Shown: in pieces, positions 35,518 through 44,684 of the stretch | Layout: each line of letters begins with the position of its first letter | Position numbering within the stretch: position 1 is the first letter of the stretch | From: Anaerolineaceae bacterium | GTDB lineage: Bacteria; Chloroflexota; Anaerolineae; Aggregatilineales; Phototrophicaceae | Length of the DNA: 64,000 bases | Reading direction: 5' to 3' | Assembly (NCBI GenBank): GCA_002699585.1 | Contig: PABP01000009.1 | Coordinates: forward strand, 310,001 to 374,000 | The notes under the pieces: model-generated | Seen by the model: only the letters and a program-made list of their open reading frames with translations | Told to the model about the DNA's origin: nothing | The model's database searches: none | Program-made: the position numbers and the translations under genes

Positions 35518-37122
35518 ATGAGTACGAACCAACGTGGTTGCTTGTACCTCGTGGGTCTGGTGATCTTCGCTTTCTTCGGGTGCTTCTTGTTCCCCTTTAT
35601 CGTACTCCCGGCCTGGGGCACAGCGGTTACGCTGCCTGTGATTACCGTTCCGGCTGAGTACTACATCGAAGGTTGGGCCGGTTTCCTGTCGCCAATCCAG
35701 GCGATTTTCCCGGATTTCCAACTGGTGAATACGCTCGGTGGCGCGCTGTTGGCTAACATCATCGTGCTGTTGATCGCGTTCTTCGCTTGGCGTGCATCAA
35801 AGGGCTGGACAAAAGAAGTGCCGGGTCGTTTCCAGGGTTTTGTCGAACTCATCGGCGAAATCTGGTGGAACCTGACCAAAGAACAGGCTGGTACCAAGCC
35901 TAAAGTGAAGTACATCTTGTTCCCTTATGTAGCAAGCATTTTCTTGTTCTTGTTCGCCGGTAACCTGGGTAAACTGCTCCCTGGTGTGGAAACGGTTGGT
36001 GTGCTGCACTGTGCGGCCTACGAACCTGTGGCCCTTAACGGCTTCCCAGTTTCAGAATTGGGGTCGATCACGGGGCAACCGTACTTCGTGCTGCGTAATG
36101 ACGCCGCACTGAATACGGGCCAGGCTGGTACCGACGAAAGCTATCATCGTTGCGAAGCGATGATGGGCATCGACGCTTACGAAAGCTATCTGCCCACACA
36201 GCTTGATCCGTTCCGCGATCAGGAAGTCACTTATGTTGTGGAAGAAGGCGACACGCTGGAAAGCATCGCCGAGCACTACAACACTGACGTCTTGCCGGAA
36301 CTGCAAGCCGAAGCCGTGGAAGATGGCAGCGAATACGTCGAAGTTGAATATGAAGGCTACGCACCGGTTATCATCAGTGCGGAAAGCATCATCGAAGCCA
36401 ATACAGGTGACGATGGCAGCGTTAACATCGTTGCACTGGCCGAAGATGATCATTCGGCTGCGGCTGACGATCATGGTGAAGAAGCGGCTGCTGACGGCGA
36501 AACTGCCGAAGGTGAAGCTGCGGCTGATGATCATGCTGAAGAACCCGTCGTTGAAGAAACCGCTGCTATCACAGCCACAACAGAACTGGAACCGGGTCAG
36601 ACCCTCATCGTGCGCGAGCAACTGCTCGGTGCGGAGGCCACGACCTTCCAGAACCAGTTGTTCACCGTTGCACCTTTCGTTCGTGGTGTTTCCACGGACC
36701 TGAGCTTCACCGTCGGTCTGGCGTTGTTGGCCTTTGTCGCCATCCAGGCATTCGGTGTCAGCGAATTGGGCATCAACTACTTCCAGAAATTCATCAACGT
36801 GCATGCCCTGGGTAACATTGCCAAGCGCCCGCTCGGTGCGATTGACTTTGTGGTTGGCCTGTTCGAGATCATCTCGGAATTCGGTAAGATCATCAGTCTG
36901 TCATTCCGTTTATTTGGTGCTTTGTTCGCAGGTTCGGTACTCTTTGTCGTGATCATGTTCCTGGTCGGTACCACCGTCCCGGTCATCATCCTGGCACTGG
37001 AATTGATCGTGGGTCTGGCGCAAGCAGGTGTGTTTGCCATCCTGACGATGCTGTTCTGTGCCCAGGCGATGGTTGCACATGTCCATGATGATGAAGACCA
37101 CGACCACGCAGAGGCCCACTAA
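35518..37122 (+). CDS. atpB: ATP synthase F0 subunit a with a large LysM-like insertion
   Basis: Stator channel subunit of the ATP synthase. Standard elements are FPYVASIFLFLFAGNLGKLLPG (about residues 134-156), then VSTDLSFTVGLALLAF (about 391-406), the essential Arg464 in ISLSFRLFGALFAG and LELIVGLAQAGVFAILTMLF. At 534 residues the protein is about twice the usual length. The extra part (about 158-385) lies between TM2 and TM3, a loop expected on the outer face. It holds two Cys (VLHC..., YHRC...), a LysM-like YVVEEGDTLESIAEHYNTD (239-257), SIIEANTG (290-297) and LEPGQTLIV (357-365), separated by acidic, Ala-rich stretches. A His-rich tail ends the protein. GGAGGAAG precedes the ATG. Confidence 0.92.
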   Translation: MSTNQRGCLYLVGLVIFAFFGCFLFPFIVLPAWGTAVTLPVITVPAEYYIEGWAGFLSPIQAIFPDFQLVNTLGGALLANIIVLLIAFFAWRASKGWTKEVPGRFQGFVELIGEIWWNLTKEQAGTKPKVKYILFPYVASIFLFLFAGNLGKLLPGVETVGVLHCAAYEPVALNGFPVSELGSITGQPYFVLRNDAALNTGQAGTDESYHRCEAMMGIDAYESYLPTQLDPFRDQEVTYVVEEGDTLESIAEHYNTDVLPELQAEAVEDGSEYVEVEYEGYAPVIISAESIIEANTGDDGSVNIVALAEDDHSAAADDHGEEAAADGETAEGEAAADDHAEEPVVEETAAITATTELEPGQTLIVREQLLGAEATTFQNQLFTVAPFVRGVSTDLSFTVGLALLAFVAIQAFGVSELGINYFQKFINVHALGNIAKRPLGAIDFVVGLFEIISEFGKIISLSFRLFGALFAGSVLFVVIMFLVGTTVPVIILALELIVGLAQAGVFAILTMLFCAQAMVAHVHDDEDHDHAEAH

Positions 37123-37212
37123 GCAAGCTAATTAGGCAACGTTGCTGGGCTTATCTCAACTTTTGTCAAAAATAAGGGTTGGCGCTCTAGAGACGCTGAC
37201 CCGCTAGAATAA

Positions 37213-37479
<267 letters not shown>

Positions 37480-37502
37480 GCGCGTAAGGAGATACGATAA
37501 CG

Positions 37503-38330
37503 ATGATGAAACAAACCCTAAAACGGCTTTTACCAGTCTCGGTCATGTTGGCCACTGCGCTGGCTATGTCCCCGCTTGCTGCCCTGGCACAAGAGGAACA
37601 TGCGGCAGAAGCAGCAGCAGAAAGCCCACTGACCCCGCTTGGTATCAACGCCGGTCTGTTGTTCACACATACGTTTAACTTCATCCTGATCGCCGTCATT
37701 CTTTCGGTCGTTATGTGGCGACCGATGGTCAACTTCCTGGATGCCCGCAGTGCGCGCATTCAGAAGGGCCTGGAAGACGCCGCCGCTGCCGCCCGTGCGC
37801 GCCAGAATGCCGAAGCAGAAGCTGAGAAAATTCTCGCTGCTGCCCGTGCAGAAGCCGCCAAGGTGCTGGAAGAGGCTCGTGGTCGTGGTGATGAAGTTGC
37901 CGCTAGCATTCAGACTGCTGCCAGTGAAGAAGCTGAACAGATCAAGACAACTGCTCGTGACGAAGCCGTCGCCGCTCGCAATGCCGAGTTGGCTGGCCTG
38001 CGCGACCAGGTGCTCAATATCTCCAGCGCGATGGCTGGCCGCATCCTGGGCGAGCAAATCGACGCCAGCAAGCAGCAAGCCCTGGTGAGCGATTTCTTCA
38101 GCAACTTGCCAGCAGATGCCAAGAGCCTGTCTGGTTCAGTAGAAGTCGTGAGCGCCATGCCGCTTAGCGAAGCTGAGCAGAAGCGCGTCAGCAGCGAAGT
38201 CGGTGCTGATGACATCACCTTCACGGTAGACCCGGCCATCCTCGGTGGTCTGATCGTCCGTGCACCGGGCCGCGTCATCGACGGTAGCGTCCGTAGCAAC
38301 CTGACGTCCCTGTCTGGCCGCCTGAACTAG
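37503..38330 (+). CDS. atpF: ATP synthase subunit b fused to the delta C-terminal domain
   Basis: Peripheral-stalk protein of 275 residues. Residues 1-29 look like a signal peptide (basic start, hydrophobic core, ALAQ end), followed by an acidic linker, one membrane helix (about 54-72, FTHTFNFILIAVILSVV), the MWRPMVNFLDARSARI start of the b stalk, and a long Ala/Glu coiled coil (about 85-195). The last 64 residues (VEVVSAMPLSEAEQKRV... DPAILGGLIVRAPGRVIDGSVRSNL) match the C-terminal domain of subunit delta/OSCP. No atpH, atpA, atpG, atpD or atpC follows. A terminator closes the operon here. Confidence 0.9.
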   Translation: MMKQTLKRLLPVSVMLATALAMSPLAALAQEEHAAEAAAESPLTPLGINAGLLFTHTFNFILIAVILSVVMWRPMVNFLDARSARIQKGLEDAAAAARARQNAEAEAEKILAAARAEAAKVLEEARGRGDEVAASIQTAASEEAEQIKTTARDEAVAARNAELAGLRDQVLNISSAMAGRILGEQIDASKQQALVSDFFSNLPADAKSLSGSVEVVSAMPLSEAEQKRVSSEVGADDITFTVDPAILGGLIVRAPGRVIDGSVRSNLTSLSGRLN

Positions 38331-38348
38331 CTTCATCCTCTTTCTAAT

Positions 38349-38381
38349 AAAAAGGACATGGCTCCGTGCTGTGTCCTTTTT
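38349..38381 (+). terminator. Terminator after the F0 genes
   Basis: AAAAAGGACA (38349-38358) pairs perfectly with TGTCCTTTTT (38372-38381). Strong stem with T-tract, 19 bp after the b-subunit stop, so the ATP synthase operon really ends before any F1 gene. Confidence 0.85.
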
Positions 38382-38438
38382 AGTTTCCAACCTGTTTGCT
38401 AAACTATGCTCCATCGTTTGCCGATCCAACGAGGCCTT

Positions 38439-39974
38439 ATGACCGTTACGCTGCAACAGCTTATTGCTACCTTACCATCGACTGCCAGTCCCATGATTTC
38501 TGGTGATGGGGACGTGGTGATCGCTGCCCCCGTAGTCGAGGATAATCGTCTGGTGCAGCCTGGTGGTGTTTTTGTCGCGCGCCACGGCTTGAGCGTTGAT
38601 GGCCATGACTACATCGCGGATGCCATCGAGCGTGGGGCGGCAGCTATTGTGGGCGAGCGCGACATCAGCGACGTGTCGGTTCCTTATGTGCGCGTGGCCG
38701 ATGCCCAGTCCGCGACCGGCTATCTGGCGGCAGCCTATCACGATTTTCCATCGCGCAAGCTGATCGTCATTGGCATCACTGGCACCGATGGCAAGACGTC
38801 TACTAGTCATATTCTGCATAAAATCCTGACGGAAGCGACGGGCGGTAAGGCTGGCTTTATCAGCACGATTGCCGCTGATTTCGGCAGTCGTAGCGAAGAA
38901 ACCGGTCTGCATGTCACGACACCGGGCGCGCCGCAGGTCCAGGCGTATCTGGCGCAGATGTCCAATGCGGGTCTGACACACGTCGTATTGGAAATGACCA
39001 GTCACGGGCTGGCGCAGGGGCGGCTTAACGGTACGGACATCGACGTGGCTGTGATGACCAACGTCACCCATGAGCACCTCGATTTTCATGGTTCCTGGGA
39101 AAATTACCGCGCGGCCAAAGGGCGGCTGTTTGCCATGCTGGGTCAGAGTGTACGCAAGGGCGATCAGCCCAAGGTGGCTGTCATCAACCGCGATGATCCT
39201 TCTTTTGACTATTTCGCAGCTTTTGAAACAGATCGTGTCGTTAGCTATGGCATCGAGCAGGCTGCTGATGTCCGGGCAATGCACATCGCCCACAGCCCCA
39301 GTGGCACATCTTTTGAGGTTGGGAGCCAGCAGGTCGATATGCAGCTCGTCGGGCGCTTTAACGTGTATAACGCTCTGGCTGGGCTGGCCGCAGCTCGCGC
39401 GTTGGGCATCCCTCAGGATGTGGCTGCGCGGGGCTTGGCCCAGGTACAGACGATTCCAGGGCGGATGGAGCGTATCGACGAAGGGCAGGATTTCCTGGCG
39501 CTGGTCGATTTTGCCCATACGCCCAACGCCCTGCGTCGTGCCCTGGAAGCGGGTCGCGAGATGGTCAGCGAGGGTGGTCGTTTGATCGCGGTCTTTGGTA
39601 GTGCAGGCCTGCGCGATGTGGAAAAACGCCGCATGATGGCTGAGGTCAGCGCGCAGCAGGCTGATTTCACGGTACTGACCGCCGAAGATCCGCGCACGGA
39701 ATCACTGGACGACATCCTGCACATGATGGCCGATGGCTGCATCTCTCAGGGCGGCGTTGAGGGCGAGACGTTTATCCGCGTGCCGGATCGCGGACAGGCG
39801 CTTTATGAGGCCTGCCGGATGGCAAAGCCGGGCGATGTGGTCATGGCCTGTGGCAAGGGCCACGAACAGAGCATGTGCTTTGGCACAGTCGAGCATCCCT
39901 GGGACGACCGTGACGCGCTGCGGGCGGCCCTGCGCGGAACGCCCCTCAAGACCTTACCCACAGCGACAGCCTGA
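38439..39974 (+). CDS. murE: MurE-type UDP-MurNAc-tripeptide synthetase
   Basis: Adds the third stem-peptide residue to UDP-MurNAc-L-Ala-D-Glu. The 511-residue protein has the N-terminal Mur domain (DNRLVQPGGVFVARHG), the P-loop GITGTDGKTSTSH, VTTPGAPQVQ, EMTSHGLAQGRL, NVTHEHLDFHG and the C-terminal CGKGHEQ. The substrate loop reads EDPRTE (residues 416-421) where meso-DAP enzymes usually have DNPR; the Arg is kept. DAP is not assured: L-Orn or L-Lys is possible, and L-Orn is known from Chloroflexus wall (established knowledge). ATG 38439 has GAGG upstream; a farther ATG at 38406 lacks it. Confidence 0.9.
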   Translation: MTVTLQQLIATLPSTASPMISGDGDVVIAAPVVEDNRLVQPGGVFVARHGLSVDGHDYIADAIERGAAAIVGERDISDVSVPYVRVADAQSATGYLAAAYHDFPSRKLIVIGITGTDGKTSTSHILHKILTEATGGKAGFISTIAADFGSRSEETGLHVTTPGAPQVQAYLAQMSNAGLTHVVLEMTSHGLAQGRLNGTDIDVAVMTNVTHEHLDFHGSWENYRAAKGRLFAMLGQSVRKGDQPKVAVINRDDPSFDYFAAFETDRVVSYGIEQAADVRAMHIAHSPSGTSFEVGSQQVDMQLVGRFNVYNALAGLAAARALGIPQDVAARGLAQVQTIPGRMERIDEGQDFLALVDFAHTPNALRRALEAGREMVSEGGRLIAVFGSAGLRDVEKRRMMAEVSAQQADFTVLTAEDPRTESLDDILHMMADGCISQGGVEGETFIRVPDRGQALYEACRMAKPGDVVMACGKGHEQSMCFGTVEHPWDDRDALRAALRGTPLKTLPTATA

Positions 39975-39977
39975 GCC

Positions 39978-41621
39978 ATGCACCGTATCTGGCGCTATAC
40001 GGCGATTTTGCTGGTGGCCTTCTTCGTGCGGGTCGTCGGCATCGACTTTGGGCAGGCCGCTTCGGTTCCCCAGGGCGATGGTCCGCCGCTGTATGAACAG
40101 GCGACCATCCATCCCGATGAATACTTCTACGTGGCCATCCCGCTGGAAATGCGGCTCAAGGGTAGCTTGAACCCTGGCTTCTATGAAAATCCCTCGCTGC
40201 TGATTTATCTGGATTATGTGACGAACGTCCTCACCGGGGCAGACGCACCTTTGCGCTCCCTGGACTGGCAAAGTTGGAACATTCGCTCACTAGCGCCGTT
40301 CCCGCTGTATGTAATTGGACGCCTGTACTCGGCGCTGGGCGGGGTGATTGCTGTAGCGGTGACAATCGCCCTGGCACAGCGGCTTAAAGGCCCTCGCGCT
40401 GGGGAACTGGCGGGTTGGCTGCTGGCGTTGGCGCCTTCGCTGGTGCAGCACGGCCATTACGCGACCACCAGCAGCCTTGCCGCCGGATTTGTCGCGCTGT
40501 GCTTGTGGGCCTGCGTTCAGGCGCTATCTGTGCGCCCATACAGCCGTTTTTTTGTGCTGGCAGGCATCGCCGCTGGATTGGCGACTGGCAGCCGCTATAA
40601 CGCCGCTGCGGTGTCGATTGCCGTCTTTGTGACCGGCCTGCTTTTGTTATGGCAGCATCGCCATATGCTGACCCGTAGCATTTGGCTAACGGTGCTTGTG
40701 GGCTATGTGGCCTTCCCTGTGACCTTCTTGCTGACCACACCGGGCGTCCTGGCGGATTTTGACGCCTTCTGGCAGCAGTTTACCTATATCTATGGCCGCT
40801 TTTCCTATGAAGAGGGCATGCCGCTGTTTGCTGGTTTGCTGTATGAGTATCGCTATATCGTGCTATTTGGCGTAGGCATTCCGGGCGCTTTCGCCGCTGC
40901 CATCGGCCTGCTGACGCTGCGTAATGGGCGCGTCGTGTTGCTGATGCTGGCTTTCCTGGTGCCTTATAGCTTGGTCGTGCTCGATACACCCATCCCGCAG
41001 ACGGGCGACCAATTGACGTTGCTGGTGCTGCCGCCGTTGGCTGCGCTGGCAGGCATCGGCGCGGTATGGCTCATTGACCATCTGCGCTGGCGTTATCGTG
41101 CGCCGATTATCAGTCTTGGTTTGCTGGTGATGCCCGCCATGCTGACTTTTACGATTGTCTTTTTGTTTTCGCAGCCAGATACGCGCCAACTGGCTCAGGA
41201 GTGGGTTCAGGCGAACGTACCCGCTGGTGTGCGCATTCATCTGGCGGGCGGGTATAATGTACCGTTGGATGCCACAACCTATGACCTCAGCCAATCCTTT
41301 GGAGAACCGGGTGATGTGGCTTCTTTAGCAGAGCAGGGCGTTGATGTGGCGATTGTCAGCGAGGCAAGCCTATTTTATGTGCAGCGCCGCGATAATTTGT
41401 CGCAGGCGGCTAAGGATGCCATTGCGACTGAATGGGCGCCATACGCGACCTATTCGCTGTTGGCGGAGTGGCCCCGTCCGCGTTGGCTGGGCGATGATGT
41501 GATGGTCAATAACATGAGCTATTGGCATCATCCGACCATTCGTATTTATTGTCTAGCAGCCGATGGATGCCCTTATATCGACCCATCTATGCAACAAAAC
41601 GGTGCGGAAGCGTCAGATTAA
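39978..41621 (+). CDS. PMT/ArnT-type membrane glycosyltransferase (GT-C)
   Basis: A 547-residue integral membrane protein with about 10-12 helices. The first outer loop has the TIHPDEYFY segment with the Asp-Glu pair typical of polyprenyl-phosphate-dependent GT-C enzymes (PMT_2 family), which move a sugar from a lipid carrier to protein or lipid outside the membrane. The C-terminal domain is soluble. Acceptor and sugar are unknown. It follows murE by 3 bp and precedes two other envelope sugar enzymes. Confidence 0.75.
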   Translation: MHRIWRYTAILLVAFFVRVVGIDFGQAASVPQGDGPPLYEQATIHPDEYFYVAIPLEMRLKGSLNPGFYENPSLLIYLDYVTNVLTGADAPLRSLDWQSWNIRSLAPFPLYVIGRLYSALGGVIAVAVTIALAQRLKGPRAGELAGWLLALAPSLVQHGHYATTSSLAAGFVALCLWACVQALSVRPYSRFFVLAGIAAGLATGSRYNAAAVSIAVFVTGLLLLWQHRHMLTRSIWLTVLVGYVAFPVTFLLTTPGVLADFDAFWQQFTYIYGRFSYEEGMPLFAGLLYEYRYIVLFGVGIPGAFAAAIGLLTLRNGRVVLLMLAFLVPYSLVVLDTPIPQTGDQLTLLVLPPLAALAGIGAVWLIDHLRWRYRAPIISLGLLVMPAMLTFTIVFLFSQPDTRQLAQEWVQANVPAGVRIHLAGGYNVPLDATTYDLSQSFGEPGDVASLAEQGVDVAIVSEASLFYVQRRDNLSQAAKDAIATEWAPYATYSLLAEWPRPRWLGDDVMVNNMSYWHHPTIRIYCLAADGCPYIDPSMQQNGAEASD

Positions 41622-41703
41622 GCACAGTTTGCTAAGGGGCTATTGTGGTAAAATCGCCCCGATGAAATCGCAGAATCAATGACGGCGTGAGTTTTTAGCT
41701 TTT

Positions 41704-42618
41704 ATGATTGACCTCGGTATTGTCATCGTCAACTGGAATACGCGCGACCTGCTCGAAAAATGCTTGCAGACGGTTTTTGCGTCTACGGGCGATTTTTCGT
41801 ACAAAGTTGTCGTTGTGGACAATGCGTCTGACGATGGCAGCGAGCAGATGGTCCGTGAAAAATTTCCGGATGTGGTCCTCATTCAGACAGGTGAGAATAC
41901 GGGTTATCCGCGTGGGAACAACATTGGCCTGCGTGCCCTCGGTTATCAAGGCAAAGGTGATGTCGATGCCGATGCACCGCGTTATGCTTTGCTGCTGAAC
42001 CCCGATACAGAAGTTCCGGCTGATGCCCTATACAATATGGTGCAGTTCATGGACGCGCACCCCGATGTCGGCGTCGCTGGCCCGAAGTTGATTTTGCCCG
42101 ATGGCAGCCTTGATAAAGCCTGTCGGCGCGGTTTCCCGACACCGATGGTTAGCCTATATCATTACTCTGGGCTGGCTAAGCTATTCCCAAAGAGTGAACG
42201 TTTCGGTCGCTATAATATGACCTTCGCGGACATCGACCAGGAGCTAGCGGTCGATAGCGTGGTGGGGGCCTATATGCAGGTCCGTAAAGAAGCCATCGAG
42301 CAGGTTGGCTTGCTAGATGAGACATTCTTCATGTATGCGGAAGACATCGACTGGTGCTATCGTATCAAGCAAGCTGGCTGGAAGGTGTGGTATCACGCGG
42401 CAGTGACCGTTTATCATGTCAAGCGCGCTGCCAGCAGCCAGAGCAGCAAAGCACAGTTTGAGTTCTGGCGCGCCATGTTGATTTTTTACCGTAAGCATTA
42501 CCGGGCCACGACACCGTTCTGGTTGCACGGCCTGGTGATGACAGGTTTACTGGTCAAAGGAGGAAGCGGACTGTGGCAAGAAATACGCCAGCCGTCGACA
42601 CCCCTGACACAATCATAG
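41704..42618 (+). CDS. Family 2 glycosyltransferase
   Basis: A 304-residue GT-A enzyme that moves a sugar from a nucleotide donor. It starts DLGIVIVNWNTRDLLEKCL, then VVVDNASDDGS, GENTGYPRGNNIGL, the DXD-bearing LLLNPDTEVP and SVVGAYMQVRKEAIEQVGLLDETFFMYAEDIDWCYR, which together match rhamnosyltransferase-like GT2 proteins (WbbL type). The C-terminal tail has one hydrophobic stretch. The last 46 bp overlap the next gene, so the two are co-expressed. Confidence 0.88.
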   Translation: MIDLGIVIVNWNTRDLLEKCLQTVFASTGDFSYKVVVVDNASDDGSEQMVREKFPDVVLIQTGENTGYPRGNNIGLRALGYQGKGDVDADAPRYALLLNPDTEVPADALYNMVQFMDAHPDVGVAGPKLILPDGSLDKACRRGFPTPMVSLYHYSGLAKLFPKSERFGRYNMTFADIDQELAVDSVVGAYMQVRKEAIEQVGLLDETFFMYAEDIDWCYRIKQAGWKVWYHAAVTVYHVKRAASSQSSKAQFEFWRAMLIFYRKHYRATTPFWLHGLVMTGLLVKGGSGLWQEIRQPSTPLTQS

Positions 42619-44051
42619 ATACCAGCCACGCCCAGCGCATGCAGCAGATAAAGAATGCGCTGGCTGTCCTCAAGGTTCTGATTGATGTCCTCATGCTGGT
42701 ACTGGCCTTCGCTTTAGGCTACCGGGCACGGGAAGTGTTGCCGCTGTTTGCCATTCCTGAAAATCCGCCGGAGTTTGAAAGCTATGGCCCGACGGTGCTG
42801 TTGCAGATTATCGTCGTGGTGACGCTGTTCTTCATGTCGCAGCTCTATCACCAGCGCCGGACCTACAGCCGTTTTGACCGCGTGCGCGACCTCGCCGGGG
42901 CCGTGACGATTGGTTCGCTCATCGTGTATGGTATGCAGGAATTTATCTTCCGCAATACGCCGTTCTATGTGAACTATCCGCGCAGCATGTTCACCTATGT
43001 TTGGCTGTTTAGCGTGGTCTTTGTCACCTTTGGACGCGAAATTTACATTAAGCTCCAGGGTGAACTACGTCGGCGGGGCACGTTACAGGATAATCTGCTC
43101 ATCATTGGGGCAGGGCGTATCGCGCGCGATATTCTTGGCAAAATTAAAGAGAATCCTTATCTAGGCTATAACATTGTTGGTGTTGTCACCAGCCGCGAGG
43201 AGCATCAGGGCCGGATGTTGGGCATCAACATCCTGGGTGACTACGATGATATCCCCAGCATTATCGACGAGTATATGGTGCAGCAGGTTATTATCGCCCT
43301 GCCGGATGCCAAACGCGCCGAGTTGGTTGATCTGGTGACGCGCTGCCAGCGTGGCCAGGTGGATATCAAGGTCTACCCGGATATTTTCGCCTATATGGCA
43401 GGCGACCTAAACGTCGATGAGTTGGGCGGCACGCCCTTGTTGACGGTGCGTGACATCGCCTTGCGTGGTTGGCGGCTCAGCCTCAAACGCGGTATGGACA
43501 TACTTGGCTCGGCTTTTGGCCTCATTTTCCTGTCACCGTTGATTCTGCTGACGGCCATCTTGATCTATCTGGAATCGCGCGGACCCGTGTTTTATGCCCA
43601 GGTGCGCATGGGCCTTGATGGTCGCCCCTTCCCGATGGTCAAGTTTCGTTCCATGCAGGTTAATGCTGATCGCTTGGCTGATTGGACCGTCAAGGATGAC
43701 CCACGTGTGACGCGCATCGGTCGCTTTATGCGCCGCACCAATTGGGACGAAATCCCCCAGTTGGTGAATGTGCTGCTGGGCCATATGAGCCTGGTCGGGC
43801 CGCGGCCAGAGCAGCCCCAATACGTGCGTGAGTTCCGGGAGAGCATCCCGCGCTACATGGAACGCCACCGTGAGAAGGCCGGTATGACAGGCTGGGCACA
43901 AATTCGCGGCCTGCGAGGGGATACGTCCATCGCTGAGCGTACCCATGCCGATCTGTGGTACATCGAAAACTGGTCGCTGTGGCTGGATCTCAAGATCGTC
44001 TTCTGGACCGTCATGCAGACCCTACTGCGCCGCAACCGTAACGCCTATTAG
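42573..44051 (+). CDS. Polyprenyl-phosphate hexose-1-phosphate transferase
   Basis: A 492-residue initiating enzyme of exopolysaccharide synthesis (WcaJ/CpsE class). The N-terminus has four helices (about residues 28-150), then a Rossmann CoA_binding_3-like domain ([17 protein letters not shown]), a membrane anchor and the C-terminal bacterial sugar transferase domain [20 protein letters not shown]... PMVKFRSM... [25 protein letters not shown]. It puts a sugar phosphate onto undecaprenyl phosphate. The GTG start has AAAGGAGG upstream and overlaps the GT2 gene. Confidence 0.9.
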   Translation: MARNTPAVDTPDTIIDTSHAQRMQQIKNALAVLKVLIDVLMLVLAFALGYRAREVLPLFAIPENPPEFESYGPTVLLQIIVVVTLFFMSQLYHQRRTYSRFDRVRDLAGAVTIGSLIVYGMQEFIFRNTPFYVNYPRSMFTYVWLFSVVFVTFGREIYIKLQGELRRRGTLQDNLLIIGAGRIARDILGKIKENPYLGYNIVGVVTSREEHQGRMLGINILGDYDDIPSIIDEYMVQQVIIALPDAKRAELVDLVTRCQRGQVDIKVYPDIFAYMAGDLNVDELGGTPLLTVRDIALRGWRLSLKRGMDILGSAFGLIFLSPLILLTAILIYLESRGPVFYAQVRMGLDGRPFPMVKFRSMQVNADRLADWTVKDDPRVTRIGRFMRRTNWDEIPQLVNVLLGHMSLVGPRPEQPQYVREFRESIPRYMERHREKAGMTGWAQIRGLRGDTSIAERTHADLWYIENWSLWLDLKIVFWTVMQTLLRRNRNAY

Positions 44052-44065
44052 GACGACTCATCATC

Positions 44066-44371
44066 ATGGACATCAAAACGCTAGAAGACGCCATGCACCG
44101 CTTTGTACGCAGCAAGGGCTGGTACGAGGCGGATTCCAAACGGCCCCAATCGCCGCGTAACCTGGCGATTTCTCTGGTATTGGAAGCCTCGGAAGTGCTG
44201 GAGCATTTCCAGTGGGGGGAAGAAGCCGCTGATAAAGACGAACTGGCCAGTGAACTGGCGGATGTTATGCTGTATTTGCTGCAAATTGCCAGCATCAGTG
44301 ATGTTGATCTGGCAGATGCCGTCATGGCCAAGCTCGATAAGAATTACAAACGCACCTGGGATGATGAGTGA
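44066..44371 (+). CDS. MazG-like nucleotide pyrophosphohydrolase
   Basis: A 101-residue all-alpha protein of the MazG/dUTPase-like NTP pyrophosphatase superfamily, cleaving NTPs to NMP and pyrophosphate. The metal-binding helices read LVLEASEVLEHFQW (EExxE-like) and DELASELADVMLYLL (ExxD). Such small homologues clean up non-standard nucleotides. It starts 14 bp after the sugar transferase and may be the last gene of that unit. Confidence 0.82.
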   Translation: MDIKTLEDAMHRFVRSKGWYEADSKRPQSPRNLAISLVLEASEVLEHFQWGEEAADKDELASELADVMLYLLQIASISDVDLADAVMAKLDKNYKRTWDDE

Positions 44372-44684
44372 AAGTTGTTCGTTTTTAGTCGTTAGTTTTT
44401 AGCCCCTGGGCTTTTTGGAACATTACTCTTCTTGACAATCCGACTAAATTGAACTACTATGACCCTTATTGAACCTACTACGCTGTGAGGGCGATCATGG
44501 TCGTGCATTGTCTTCCGGTGGCTCCACTACGCGCGTGAGCCTCCACGCATAAACTCTCTCCCATTGCAATCCAACTGAGTTTGCCATGCGATCTGGCGCA
44601 TCTGCTAGCTGCCGGATGGCGTATGGCAAAAGCTTGCTATAATACGTCCGTGTAAACACAGATTTAGTCCAAGAGAGAGTTTGT
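44372..44684. other. mazG-like / proS intergenic region
   Basis: A 313-bp gap without a gene. Near the start is a weak terminator-like hairpin AGCC/GGCT followed by TTTTT (44401-44416). Near the end is an extended -10 promoter for proS. I looked for a T-box (AGGGTGG-type) element and saw none. Confidence 0.5.
44636..44644 (+). promoter_or_regulatory. Extended -10 promoter for proS
   Basis: TGCTATAAT: a perfect TATAAT (44639-44644) with the TGn extension (44636-44638), 40 bp before the proS ATG. No clear -35 is present, as is common with extended -10 sites. Confidence 0.55.

Noticed and set aside
36052-36804. A 250-codon minus-strand ORF across the atpB insertion
   Set aside because: Considered as evidence that the insert is a foreign antisense gene; its translation is a Phe/Arg-rich low-complexity shadow of the acidic coding strand.
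44400-44684. T-box riboswitch before proS
   Set aside because: The conserved AGGGTGG-type T-box sequence and antiterminator are absent; T-boxes are also uncommon for this type of ProS.
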